NCBI GenBank assembly: GCA_039820405.1
Contig: JBCBQC010000155.1
Span: 1-9,462, forward strand
DNA from: CALLVY01 sp937899855
Lineage (GTDB): Bacteria > Bacteroidota > Bacteroidia > Chitinophagales > Saprospiraceae
Reading direction: 5' to 3'
Length of the DNA stretch: 9,462 bases
This document shows positions 1 through 5,974 of the stretch, piece after piece. The notes beneath the pieces were generated by a model. It was not told where the DNA came from, made no database searches, and worked only from the letters and a program-made list of their open reading frames with translations. Each line of letters begins with the position of its first letter. The stretch's first letter is position 1. The position numbers were made by a program, and so were the translations under genes.

Positions 1-59
1 GTATCTAAACTAATTTAGTTGGAGGAGCTTTGAAAACGGAGTACTGTTCATATTCTTAA

Positions 60-278
60 ATGCTGGGAGTGATGGGCCTCTTCTACATAGGAAGTCAATA
101 CCACAGTAAACCTACTGCAACATATCCCACTGGTATACCTTCTCCCTGGCCTTTCGTTAGTTTGTCTGAGTACTGGTCGGACGATTCGCAAGCTCGGATT
201 CGGGCCTTGCGGGAGCACCTGGAGATCGATCGTTTGGAGCGGGAGTACCGGGCGGCAGTGCGGGATTTGTGGGAATAG
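60..278 (+). CDS. Doubtful small ORF with charged helical C-terminal half
   Basis: A 72-codon ATG ORF that I do not recognise. Its first third lies antisense to a recognisable DUF1684 gene relic (112-153, minus strand), so that part of the reading frame is probably accidental. The second half (about residues 33-72) is rich in Arg, Glu, Leu and Asp and reads like an amphipathic helix ending at a natural stop. It may be the 3' end of a lost gene. There is no signal peptide, and the ORF is preceded directly by an in-frame TAA. A purine-rich GGAGGAG at 21-27 is too far upstream to serve this ATG. It could equally be pure chance in a degenerate region. Confidence 0.2.
   Translation: MLGVMGLFYIGSQYHSKPTATYPTGIPSPWPFVSLSEYWSDDSQARIRALREHLEIDRLEREYRAAVRDLWE
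112..153 (-). pseudogene. Relic of a DUF1684 gene 3' end
   Basis: Read on the minus strand, this stretch ends in a TAG stop and encodes KAREKVYQWDMLQ. The last codons of the intact DUF1684 gene at 4298-4936 encode KAGEKVYQGDKLQ. Aligned by eye, 36 of 42 bases are identical. Three of the six differences are silent third-position changes, which is the pattern expected of a diverged coding copy. The similarity stops abruptly: two codons upstream of the matching block the frame meets TAA, and no further DUF1684 sequence (such as the Cys-Pro-Ile-Pro motif) is visible in any minus-strand frame up to about 300. It is therefore a truncated fragment of a paralogue or of a rearranged copy. Confidence 0.7.
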
Positions 279-310
279 CGGTATGGGAAGCCGGGAAAAA
301 GCGTGGAGTG

Positions 311-484
311 ATGTTGAATGATTTATTTGCAAGGTTTATCGACTGGAAAAAGAACATCGTTCCTTTGAGGTATCACAACCTATTACATTTAGAGCGTTTA
401 CGAACTGAATACATAAAATGGAAAAATACGGATGATTCTAAATCTAGACTTCAAAGCGTTTATAAAATTACCAAACGAGTATAA
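311..484 (+). CDS. Possible small basic protein, function unknown
   Basis: A 57-codon ORF from ATG 311. A longer form from GTG 269 would overlap the preceding ORF. A purine-rich GTGGAG lies just before the ATG, which favours the shorter form. The product is basic, with many Lys, Arg, Tyr and Trp residues and no signal peptide or membrane segment. I do not recognise a family. The DNA is clearly more AT-rich than the upstream 160-300 stretch and than the well-supported genes of the window, so it may be acquired or non-coding DNA. No neighbour suggests a function. The next gene runs towards it from 1544 to 696, leaving a 211-bp gap. Confidence 0.3.
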   Translation: MLNDLFARFIDWKKNIVPLRYHNLLHLERLRTEYIKWKNTDDSKSRLQSVYKITKRV

Positions 485-553
485 AGTAAGATAGGATACT
501 TGAGAGAATAAGAAAAGAAAAAAACAGCAATAATAAAGTACCTATCATTTATG

Positions 554-586
554 GCGTACAGGAGTACGATTACAGTGCCTGTACGC
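554..586. terminator. Perfect 9-bp inverted repeat between convergent ORFs
   Basis: GCGTACAGG (554-562) and its exact reverse complement CCTGTACGC (578-586) flank a 15-nt loop. The repeat lies between a possible plus-strand ORF ending at 484 and the minus-strand lipoprotein gene ending at 696, where a bidirectional terminator would be expected. No T-tract follows directly on either strand; on the minus strand a T-rich run appears only about 30 nt further on. It could instead be a protein-binding palindrome or an RNA-stabilising hairpin. Confidence 0.35.
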
Positions 587-695
587 GATCGTTTCAAGCC
601 ATACCCCACCCCAAGCTAGCCACCAAAGCAATTGCCCCTCCCCAACGCCCCAAACGGATTGCCACCACGGGCGACAGAGTACCACCAAACCCCCA

Positions 696-1544
696 CTACT
701 CCACCTTAAGAAAATAGCTTCCATAACGCTCGTCGTCCGCTTCAAAATAGTACAAACTGATACTGACCATATCGCCATTGGCCAATTCCACCTGGATGTC
801 GTGATCGGTTCTTTGACCGGTGGAATAAAACCTATTTTCGCTTTCTTCATATCGGTACGGCCACAATTTACCAATCTCCCCATCGTAAACCTTAAATCTG
901 TGGTAACCCCCCTGCTGGTCTTTGGTGAAACAAACTAGCGCCTTGGGAAACTCCGACCGGTCTTTGGGCAATCCCGTCCATTCCAATCCGTAGTGAAGGC
1001 TCACAATTTCGTGGTCTGCGAGGGCTTTGTAGGTGCTAAAATCTGCCTTAAACCGATCCGCTTTTTCTTTTAACTTTTTCAGCGCCCAATCGTACCGGTA
1101 AACCGAATTCCAATTGTTTTCCTTTTCGTACCGATCTCTATTTCCCATCAGTAGGGCGTATGGCGCTTGCTGGTAATTAACGATGGTATAAAGCGTGGCG
1201 GAATGGTACTCTCTAAATACCTGGTTTAGCGCGTTCTGTAAGGTCATCAACTCCGCTTCACTGATCTTTTGAGAGAGGTTGACGATCACGGCGGTTAAGC
1301 CGGTGGTATTGTGGCCGAGGTAAATTTTTTCAATATCGATATTGAAGCGGTCCTTGGCGATCTTGATGTACCGGGGTATGTTGTAAGCATTCTCGACGCG
1401 CTGCGTCTTAGTATCCTGCTCCGGTGGTAAGTGCTGAATGCCCTCCGTTGGGGCAACCTTCTCCCCGTTGGATTGGCAGGCGAAAGCGAAGAAGAGGGCC
1501 ATCGAAAAAAGTACCGTGCGACTTACAATTTTTACCACTTTCAT
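696..1544 (-). CDS. Predicted lipoprotein, unknown function
   Basis: A 282-residue protein that begins with a basic n-region (MKVVK), a hydrophobic core, and a lipobox ending at Cys23 (A-F-A-C), so it is very likely exported and lipid-anchored in the cell envelope. After a flexible linker (about residues 24-55) comes a mixed alpha/beta region. Residues 55-135 alternate strand-like and helical stretches, residues 150-175 form a Lys-rich helix, and residues 178-282 are rich in Tyr and charged residues and probably beta. I do not recognise the family and see no catalytic motif. The ATG at 1544 is chosen because it directly precedes the signal peptide; there is only AT-rich sequence upstream and no clear Shine-Dalgarno. 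It follows the barrel gene on the same strand after 103 bp, so co-transcription is possible but unproven. A one-mismatch promoter box (TATCTTGG, 1575-1582) hints at its own promoter. Confidence 0.85.
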   Translation of the reverse strand: MKVVKIVSRTVLFSMALFFAFACQSNGEKVAPTEGIQHLPPEQDTKTQRVENAYNIPRYIKIAKDRFNIDIEKIYLGHNTTGLTAVIVNLSQKISEAELMTLQNALNQVFREYHSATLYTIVNYQQAPYALLMGNRDRYEKENNWNSVYRYDWALKKLKEKADRFKADFSTYKALADHEIVSLHYGLEWTGLPKDRSEFPKALVCFTKDQQGGYHRFKVYDGEIGKLWPYRYEESENRFYSTGQRTDHDIQVELANGDMVSISLYYFEADDERYGSYFLKVE

Positions 1545-1647
1545 AAGATTTACGTTTATCGAGAATGAAGATTCCCAAGATAGCCACTTCGTGGGAATTA
1601 TTATCCATCCACCGCTCCTTGCCGGTACCCGTATTTTAGGAGGACGG

Positions 1648-2886
1648 CTAGAACGCGTAAATCAAGGCCATCAGTAGGGCGGGGGATAATTCCGAGAAGT
1701 CATTTTCCCCACTGGGGAAGACCGGGTCGTTGGCCCGATCGACTCGGAATTCGGGGATAACAGTAAATCCGTGATACTTCACGTTGGTGGAAAAGGTGAC
1801 GCTCAGTAAATCTCCCGAATTTCCCTCCAGGATGATCCCGTCGGGATCGTTCATATATTCTCCCCTCAGTCCAAAGGTCAGGACCTCCGTTGCCTGATAC
1901 TTGGCGTAGAGCGCGGCACCCAGCCAATCGGTGTCGGGGCTGTCCTCCCGCTGATTTATTTTGCGACTTACGTTGAGGCCCAAACTGAAGCGCTCCTCAA
2001 AATCTTTGCTGGCGGTGAGGTCAACCTGATGGCCCCGGACCCGGGAGCCGGGGAGGTCCACGTCAATGCCGGTTAGATAATTGATAAAAACCGAAAAATT
2101 ATTTCGGCTAAGTGTGACTTGTGTACCGAAGTGTTTCCCCTGGGTCTCGTCAAACTTGCTGTCGGTATCGTTAAAAACGCCCAACATCAGCGAAAGGGAT
2201 TCGGAGAGCGCATAGTCCACCTTCAAGCCGGTATGAAAAAAGGGACCATTGGAAAACAGGTAGGAGGTACTGTAGTGTACATTCTCACCGGGATTGATCA
2301 ACTCGTATCCCACAAAGGTGCTGAAATTACCCGCGGTAAAGGTGAGGGATTTGATGGGACTGTAAAAGATATAAAGTTGTTTGATGGCGGATAGGGTCGT
2401 ACCGGGGTGCCCATTGGCCGCTTCGGCTCGGGGGCCAAGCGCAAGGTCCGCATTGAATCCCACCTTTTTGAATTTTTTGGAAAGGATGATATTGGCCATC
2501 CCCAGGGTAAAGGCATCGTGGTATTCCGTAAAACTCGTGGGCAGGGGCTGCTCGTTGAAATTGTACTGGTAGTACACGTCCACCGACCCCGCGATCTGGA
2601 ACTGGTCCTTTTCCTCGGCGGCATCGGTAGCAGTGGATACCGGGATCGTGGCTTCCGACGGGAGTACTTTTTCTATTTCGACGACGGTTTCGAACGGGAT
2701 GACTTTGGTGCGGCCATCAGGGTCCTTGAAGGTATAAGAAACACTGGGATTGACGCCCACCAGTTCGCCCACAAACGATTCATTGTTGGTCAAATAAACC
2801 TTCCGCAGGAGTCCATTTTGAGCGTAAGTGGTGCCCAGCCCCCCAAGTCCCATCCAGAGTAGGATGGCCAAGAGATGTTTGCCCAT
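1648..2886 (-). CDS. BBP2 (OmpL-like) outer-membrane beta-barrel with N-terminal SH3-like domain
   Basis: Likely an outer-membrane porin-like barrel of 412 residues. Residues 1-22 are a signal peptide (hydrophobic core, cleavage after TYA, mature protein starting QNG). Residues 25-75 resemble the small Sm/SH3-like beta module often seen in Bacteroidota (a K-V-Y-L-T-N-x-E-S-F-V-G-E pattern). A Thr/Ala/Glu-rich linker (about 76-95) leads to the barrel, residues 97-412. This has the alternating strand pattern of the putative beta-barrel porin-2 family, including Gly-Asn-Phe near 186 and Asn-Pro-Gly-Glu-Asn, Tyr-Leu-Phe, His-Thr-Gly near 198-221, and a terminal aromatic residue (Ala-Phe) typical of outer-membrane proteins. 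The frame could be extended to TTG 2946, but that would place the promoter box inside the gene and the signal peptide internally, so ATG 2886 is chosen. Its substrate is unknown. Confidence 0.88.
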   Translation of the reverse strand: MGKHLLAILLWMGLGGLGTTYAQNGLLRKVYLTNNESFVGELVGVNPSVSYTFKDPDGRTKVIPFETVVEIEKVLPSEATIPVSTATDAAEEKDQFQIAGSVDVYYQYNFNEQPLPTSFTEYHDAFTLGMANIILSKKFKKVGFNADLALGPRAEAANGHPGTTLSAIKQLYIFYSPIKSLTFTAGNFSTFVGYELINPGENVHYSTSYLFSNGPFFHTGLKVDYALSESLSLMLGVFNDTDSKFDETQGKHFGTQVTLSRNNFSVFINYLTGIDVDLPGSRVRGHQVDLTASKDFEERFSLGLNVSRKINQREDSPDTDWLGAALYAKYQATEVLTFGLRGEYMNDPDGIILEGNSGDLLSVTFSTNVKYHGFTVIPEFRVDRANDPVFPSGENDFSELSPALLMALIYAF

Positions 2887-2933
2887 AGTTTTGATGATTG
2901 ATCGGGAGTAAGTCCGGTTACGGGGGGGGCTTA

Positions 2934-2941
2934 CAAAGATA
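2934..2941 (-). promoter_or_regulatory. Bacteroidota -7 box for the barrel gene
   Basis: On the minus strand this reads TATCTTTG, an exact match to the Bacteroidota -7 consensus TAnnTTTG. It sits 47 bp upstream of the chosen ATG at 2886, leaving a leader of roughly 40 nt. A good -33 TTTG element is not visible at the usual spacing (only a TTTA slightly too close). A run of eight cytosines on the minus strand (2922-2929) begins just after the box, about where transcription would start. Confidence 0.5.
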
Positions 2942-2956
2942 AGCAATATGAAGGAC

Positions 2957-2964
2957 TAAATTTG
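2957..2964 (+). promoter_or_regulatory. Possible plus-strand -7 box, divergent
   Basis: TAAATTTG on the plus strand matches TAnnTTTG exactly but lies in AT-rich sequence, where chance matches are common, and no TTTG element is seen at the -33 distance. If used, it would drive the esterase gene through a leader of about 365 nt containing the 11-bp tandem repeat, back-to-back with the barrel promoter. Confidence 0.25.
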
Positions 2965-3120
2965 ATATATTTTGACAAGTTATATGATTTGGGATAAATT
3001 GCCCTTGCCGAAATACTGCCGCTCTCTCATGGGAATGCTGGCTGGAAAATCTCCCGGTGAGCACCGTCCGCCTTCCCCACTCCCCCCCGATGAGGACCGG
3101 TCCGGTGCCGCTCCAAGTTG

Positions 3121-3205
3121 TATTCCAGCCGTATTCCAGCCGTATTCCAGCCGTATTCCAGCCGTATTCCAGCCGTATTCCAGCCGTATTCCAGCCGTAT
3201 TCCAG
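3121..3205. repeat. Tandem repeat, 11-bp unit, about 7.7 perfect copies
   Basis: The unit TATTCCAGCCG is repeated seven times without a mismatch (3121-3197), followed by eight bases of an eighth copy (3198-3205). The period is close to one helical turn of B-DNA, so each copy presents the same face of the helix. Perfect identity between copies indicates recent expansion or homogenisation and probably variable copy number between strains. It lies about 130 bp upstream of the esterase start codon and about 235 bp upstream of the barrel start. Confidence 0.97.
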
Positions 3206-3300
3206 GATGCCCAACCCGCCGCTGATGTTCCAAAAGCGTCCGGTCATCAGTTATTCCTCCGCATTGGTGGGTTTCGCCGGCCGGGCCCCTTTATTGACCT

Positions 3301-3308
3301 TAGCTTTA
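3301..3308 (+). promoter_or_regulatory. Weak -7-like box before the esterase gene
   Basis: TAGCTTTA differs from TAnnTTTG at one position and lies 28 bp before the ATG at 3337, a sensible distance for a short leader. No convincing -33 element is seen upstream, so this is only a candidate. Confidence 0.25.
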
Positions 3309-3336
3309 TCCTAATTTTCTAACGAAACGTCCAATC

Positions 3337-4269
3337 ATGAATCCATCCGCTTTCGCCAAAATAATTGCTTGTGCCCTATTCGCCCTGGTCCTCGTCGGTG
3401 GCGCTTTCTCCTGTACCAAAGAAAAATTTCTCGTCCATCCCCAGTACGGCAACATCCCTACCGGATACCTCTCCTTTGAGCACGACGGATTGGACCGACA
3501 GTACGCTTTGCACATTCCAACCAAGGTCAGTGAAAATGCGCCACTCTTGATTTCCATGCACGGCTACACGGATGATGCCATTCGGCACCGCGACTACACG
3601 GAGTTGAATGAAGTAGCCGACGAGTACAACTTCATCGTAGCTTACCCCCGAGGCTCCAAGGACCGCTACGGCAAACGGTTTTTCAACATGGGCTACTTTT
3701 TCCACCAAGACGAAACCGTAGATGATGTGGGCTTTCTCACCGAATTGACCCTGTACCTGCAGAAGACCTACCAAATCGATCCCGAACGCACCTTTACCGC
3801 CGGTTTTTCCAATGGTGGGGACATGAGCTATATGCTGGCTTGTCAAAGACCGGACTTGTTCAAGGGCTTCGTCTCGGTAGGGGGCCTGATGCTGGAAGAC
3901 TTCAAGACCAACTGCGAATTTTCCGTTCCCATTCCCGTTTTTGAAATTCGGGGGGAGGCCGATGACATTACCCGATACGAGGGCGACATCGACAACGAAA
4001 CGGGTTGGGGCCACTATCCTCCCATCGAGGAAACCATCGATTTTTGGCAGACCAGAAATGGATGCACCACGGTTAGAAGGGATACGCTTTACAGCCACGG
4101 CTCCAGTGAGGGCCGAAGCATCGAGATCACCAGGTTCCAAAATTGTACGGATGACAAGGAGGTTTGGCTGTACAAAATCACCGATTATGGCCACGAATGG
4201 CCGCAGGGGACCGACGATTTGTTTTTTAATGCCAGCCGAGAGCTCTGGAGTTTTTTGGAGCGCTTTTGA
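3337..4269 (+). CDS. Lipoprotein esterase, PHB depolymerase / feruloyl esterase type
   Basis: A 310-residue alpha/beta-hydrolase that probably cleaves ester bonds outside the cytoplasm. Residues 1-26 form a lipoprotein signal peptide with the lipobox A-F-S-C at Cys26. The catalytic set is visible: the HG oxyanion motif at 75-76, the nucleophile Ser158 in Gly-Phe-Ser-Asn-Gly, a candidate Asp at 209 or 210 (Gly-Glu-Ala-Asp-Asp), and His286 in Gly-His-Glu-Trp-Pro. The Asp-Asp-Val-Gly-Phe segment at 129-133 is typical of the family that includes poly(3-hydroxybutyrate) depolymerases, CE1-like feruloyl/acetyl-xylan esterases and LpqC. Cysteines at 169, 193, 243 and 270 could form disulfides. The substrate cannot be read from sequence; an ester-decorated polysaccharide is plausible given the glycosidase nearby. 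It is transcribed alone and converges with the DUF1684 gene across a 28-bp gap. Confidence 0.9.
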   Translation: MNPSAFAKIIACALFALVLVGGAFSCTKEKFLVHPQYGNIPTGYLSFEHDGLDRQYALHIPTKVSENAPLLISMHGYTDDAIRHRDYTELNEVADEYNFIVAYPRGSKDRYGKRFFNMGYFFHQDETVDDVGFLTELTLYLQKTYQIDPERTFTAGFSNGGDMSYMLACQRPDLFKGFVSVGGLMLEDFKTNCEFSVPIPVFEIRGEADDITRYEGDIDNETGWGHYPPIEETIDFWQTRNGCTTVRRDTLYSHGSSEGRSIEITRFQNCTDDKEVWLYKITDYGHEWPQGTDDLFFNASRELWSFLERF

Positions 4270-4297
4270 CTAAGTACGAACCGAGAAATTACGCAAG

Positions 4298-4936
4298 CTA
4301 CTGCAACTTATCCCCCTGGTACACCTTTTCCCCGGCTTTGACCGACCAATCCAGGTGGTTTTCCCGCGGAGGGATGGGACAACTGTAGCCATCGCTAAAG
4401 GCACAGTAAGGATTGTAGCTGCGGTTGAAATCCAGTACGACTTGATCGTCTTCGATATCGCTGATCTTTAGGTCGATGTACCGGCCACCACCGTAGGTTT
4501 TTTTATCGTTGGTTTCGTCCTTGAAGGGTACGAATAGGTAATCGCCGTAGACCTTCGTAGCGCGCAGGCGCAGGCTTTGGTACACCGCAATTTTTTTATC
4601 CTCGCCCTTCCACTGGTAATGAATCCAGCCGTACTGGACGTACTTGCGGGTCTTACCCGAGTAGGTCGCCATATCAAAAATGTCCGCATCCGGGGTCCGT
4701 TCAAAACGACCGTCGACCCGGTAAGCCGCTTTGGGGGGGTAGAAGCGAAGCTGTTTGAGGGCTTCGGCTTTGCCGTAAAAAGGAGAGCGCTTTTCGGCGA
4801 GGAATTTATCCTTGTACTCCTGACGGTAATCTTGCGTAGCCGCTTTGACACCTAATTGGTCCTGAGCCGTCAGACTGAGGGTGGTCCACACTAAGGCGGC
4901 TACCAGCCATAGGGAGCGGGGGGAAATACGTTTCAT
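4298..4936 (-). CDS. Secreted DUF1684 family protein
   Basis: A 212-residue protein with a signal peptide (residues 1-24, cleavage near LTA-QDQ). The rest is a DUF1684 domain, recognised from a central block around 138-156 (FKDETN, then the Gly-Gly-Gly-Arg-Tyr-Ile-Asp-Leu stretch) and the conserved C-terminal block at 170-196 (FNRSYNPYC, the Cys-Pro-Ile-Pro-Pro motif and ENHL). The biochemical role of this family is not known to me. The frame stays open upstream to 5137, but that part overlaps the preceding gene and would bury the signal peptide, so ATG 4936 is chosen. It starts 19 bp after the stop of the propeller gene and is probably co-transcribed with it. A run of seven C on the coding strand (4733-4739) is a potential slippage site. 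A diverged fragment of a second copy lies at 112-153. Confidence 0.9.
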   Translation of the reverse strand: MKRISPRSLWLVAALVWTTLSLTAQDQLGVKAATQDYRQEYKDKFLAEKRSPFYGKAEALKQLRFYPPKAAYRVDGRFERTPDADIFDMATYSGKTRKYVQYGWIHYQWKGEDKKIAVYQSLRLRATKVYGDYLFVPFKDETNDKKTYGGGRYIDLKISDIEDDQVVLDFNRSYNPYCAFSDGYSCPIPPRENHLDWSVKAGEKVYQGDKLQ

Positions 4937-4955
4937 CGGTTTGCGTTTGTCCAGT

Positions 4956-5903
4956 TTATTGATCGACCAGGGCCAGGCGGTTGCCACGGGCGGCCAGCCG
5001 AGTGATGTTGTCAATGCCGTATTCGGAAAGATCGGCGACTTCGCGCCAGCCGTTGTCGACTCCCCGCCGGAATTTGTACAAACGGCTTCCCCTACCCATG
5101 AGCAGCGTCCCGTCCGACAGGGCCACAAAGTCCTCACTGCCGGGCAGCGTACCGGTTTGCAATTTCATCTGGTTGGTCAAAGGGTCGAGCTGGCGAATGA
5201 TCCAAGTCCGCCCCAGCTTCTGTACGAAGGCCAAATTGCCCCGGGGCATGGGCTGCAAACAGCGACCAATGTTGGAAGTGACGTTCTTGTAGGCCCCCGA
5301 AGCGCGGTTGACGATGGCCAGTTGGTGCGGATCCCCTACCAAAAAGACCGCCAGGGCGTTTTGCCCCAGCCAGGTATAGTACCCCACGTTGAGCAAATCG
5401 ACGACGCTGGGTCGCCCATTGGTCGAGCGGTCGAGTGGGAATTCCCAAATCCGCTGGGTCACCCCGTCCGCTTCGACGCGGATACAGGAAAAGCGCGGGG
5501 AAGTGCGTTTGCCGTCGAGCTCCGTCGGTACGCCCGGAACGATCTGTGGCGAGTACTCGCTCTCCACCGTGGCGGTGATCTGGGTCAGGGTTTGCCGTTT
5601 GAGGTCCACCCCGTAGATGTCCGTTTGGGTGGTATCGTCGGACAATTGGACGGTGAAGTACAGCAGGTCATCCGTCATAAAATGGGGCTGGTTGTTGTAG
5701 CCCAGGGGGTTGAAGGAGGTCAAATAAGCGGCCTGGTCAAAACGCATCGTCGAGTCGGAAGTCGTTTTGAACTCGAAGAGGTAAATGTTGGACTGTGGCA
5801 GTTTTTGGGCCTTCGCTAGTGGGCCGAGGCCCAGGAAACCGAGTATTCCCAGCCATAATACGGGAGTCAGAGGGCGCGTTATTTTCATTTTCATACAACT
5901 CAT
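4956..5903 (-). CDS. Secreted TolB/PD40-like beta-propeller protein
   Basis: A 315-residue exported protein. The N-terminus is basic, then strongly hydrophobic (residues 11-30), with a signal-peptidase I site after Ala-Lys-Ala (30-32). The mature part is made of short beta-strand repeats such as D-I-Y-G-V-D, Q-P-H-F-M-T-D-D and E-Y-S-P-Q-I. These are typical of WD40-like/TolB propeller blades, roughly six of them by eye. It probably binds a ligand or partner rather than catalysing a reaction. Three ATGs (5903, 5894, 5888) could be the start. All keep the signal peptide and none has a clear Shine-Dalgarno; the longest is listed, though the candidate promoter just upstream would favour 5894 or 5888. 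It lies between the glycosidase gene (71 bp upstream) and the DUF1684 gene (19 bp downstream) on the same strand. Confidence 0.82.
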   Translation of the reverse strand: MSCMKMKITRPLTPVLWLGILGFLGLGPLAKAQKLPQSNIYLFEFKTTSDSTMRFDQAAYLTSFNPLGYNNQPHFMTDDLLYFTVQLSDDTTQTDIYGVDLKRQTLTQITATVESEYSPQIVPGVPTELDGKRTSPRFSCIRVEADGVTQRIWEFPLDRSTNGRPSVVDLLNVGYYTWLGQNALAVFLVGDPHQLAIVNRASGAYKNVTSNIGRCLQPMPRGNLAFVQKLGRTWIIRQLDPLTNQMKLQTGTLPGSEDFVALSDGTLLMGRGSRLYKFRRGVDNGWREVADLSEYGIDNITRLAARGNRLALVDQ

Positions 5904-5916
5904 TTGATTCTCGAAA

Positions 5917-5948
5917 CGATATTACGAAAAATCGGGTAGATGGCCAAA
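5917..5948 (-). promoter_or_regulatory. Weak promoter candidate before the propeller gene
   Basis: On the minus strand an exact TTTG (5945-5948) is followed after 20 bp by TAATATCG (5917-5924), which matches four of the six fixed positions of TAnnTTTG. Spacing fits the Bacteroidota promoter layout. If real, the propeller and DUF1684 genes could be expressed without the glycosidase gene. Transcription would then start only a few bases before ATG 5903. Confidence 0.25.
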
Positions 5949-5974
5949 CTTCCCCCCGATCCCCCCTTCGACCC

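Larger units (their letters stand above)
2887..3336. other. 450-bp divergent intergenic region
   Basis: This gap separates the barrel gene (minus) from the esterase gene (plus). It holds an AT-rich core with promoter-like boxes in both directions (2934-2964), C/G homopolymer runs (8 bases at 2922-2929 and 7 at 3082-3088), and the 11-bp tandem repeat (3121-3205). Several ORFs of 68-116 codons cross the repeat in different frames of both strands. They exist because the repeat has no stop codon in most frames and show no start signals or family features, so I do not call genes here. Confidence 0.8.

Noticed and set aside
5..20. Small palindrome with CTAAA/TTTAG arms at the left edge
   Set aside because: Short and AT-rich, at the window edge, with no adjacent gene or T-run to give it meaning.
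2887..2946. TTG-started 20-residue extension of the barrel protein
   Set aside because: It would cover the promoter box and C8 tract and place the signal peptide internally.
3121..3205. CRISPR array
   Set aside because: The units are only 11 bp and directly adjacent, with no unique spacers and no cas genes nearby.
2918..3322. ORFs of 68-116 codons on both strands across the tandem repeat, with repetitive peptides of 11 residues
   Set aside because: The 11-bp unit is free of stops in several frames, so long repetitive ORFs arise automatically. They overlap each other on both strands and have no start signals or family features.
3376..4194. 272-codon minus-strand ORF opposite the esterase
   Set aside because: The plus strand carries a complete esterase with catalytic residues and a lipobox; the minus frame is its shadow.
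5016..5024. A further copy of the 11-bp repeat unit
   Set aside because: Only nine bases match, within a coding region, which is expected by chance at this window length.
4937..5137. 67-residue N-terminal extension of the DUF1684 protein
   Set aside because: It overlaps the end of the upstream gene and precedes an obvious signal peptide beginning at ATG 4936.
4881..5819. 312-codon plus-strand ORF opposite the propeller gene
   Set aside because: It is the antisense shadow of the propeller gene, which has a signal peptide and propeller-like blades, whereas this frame has none.
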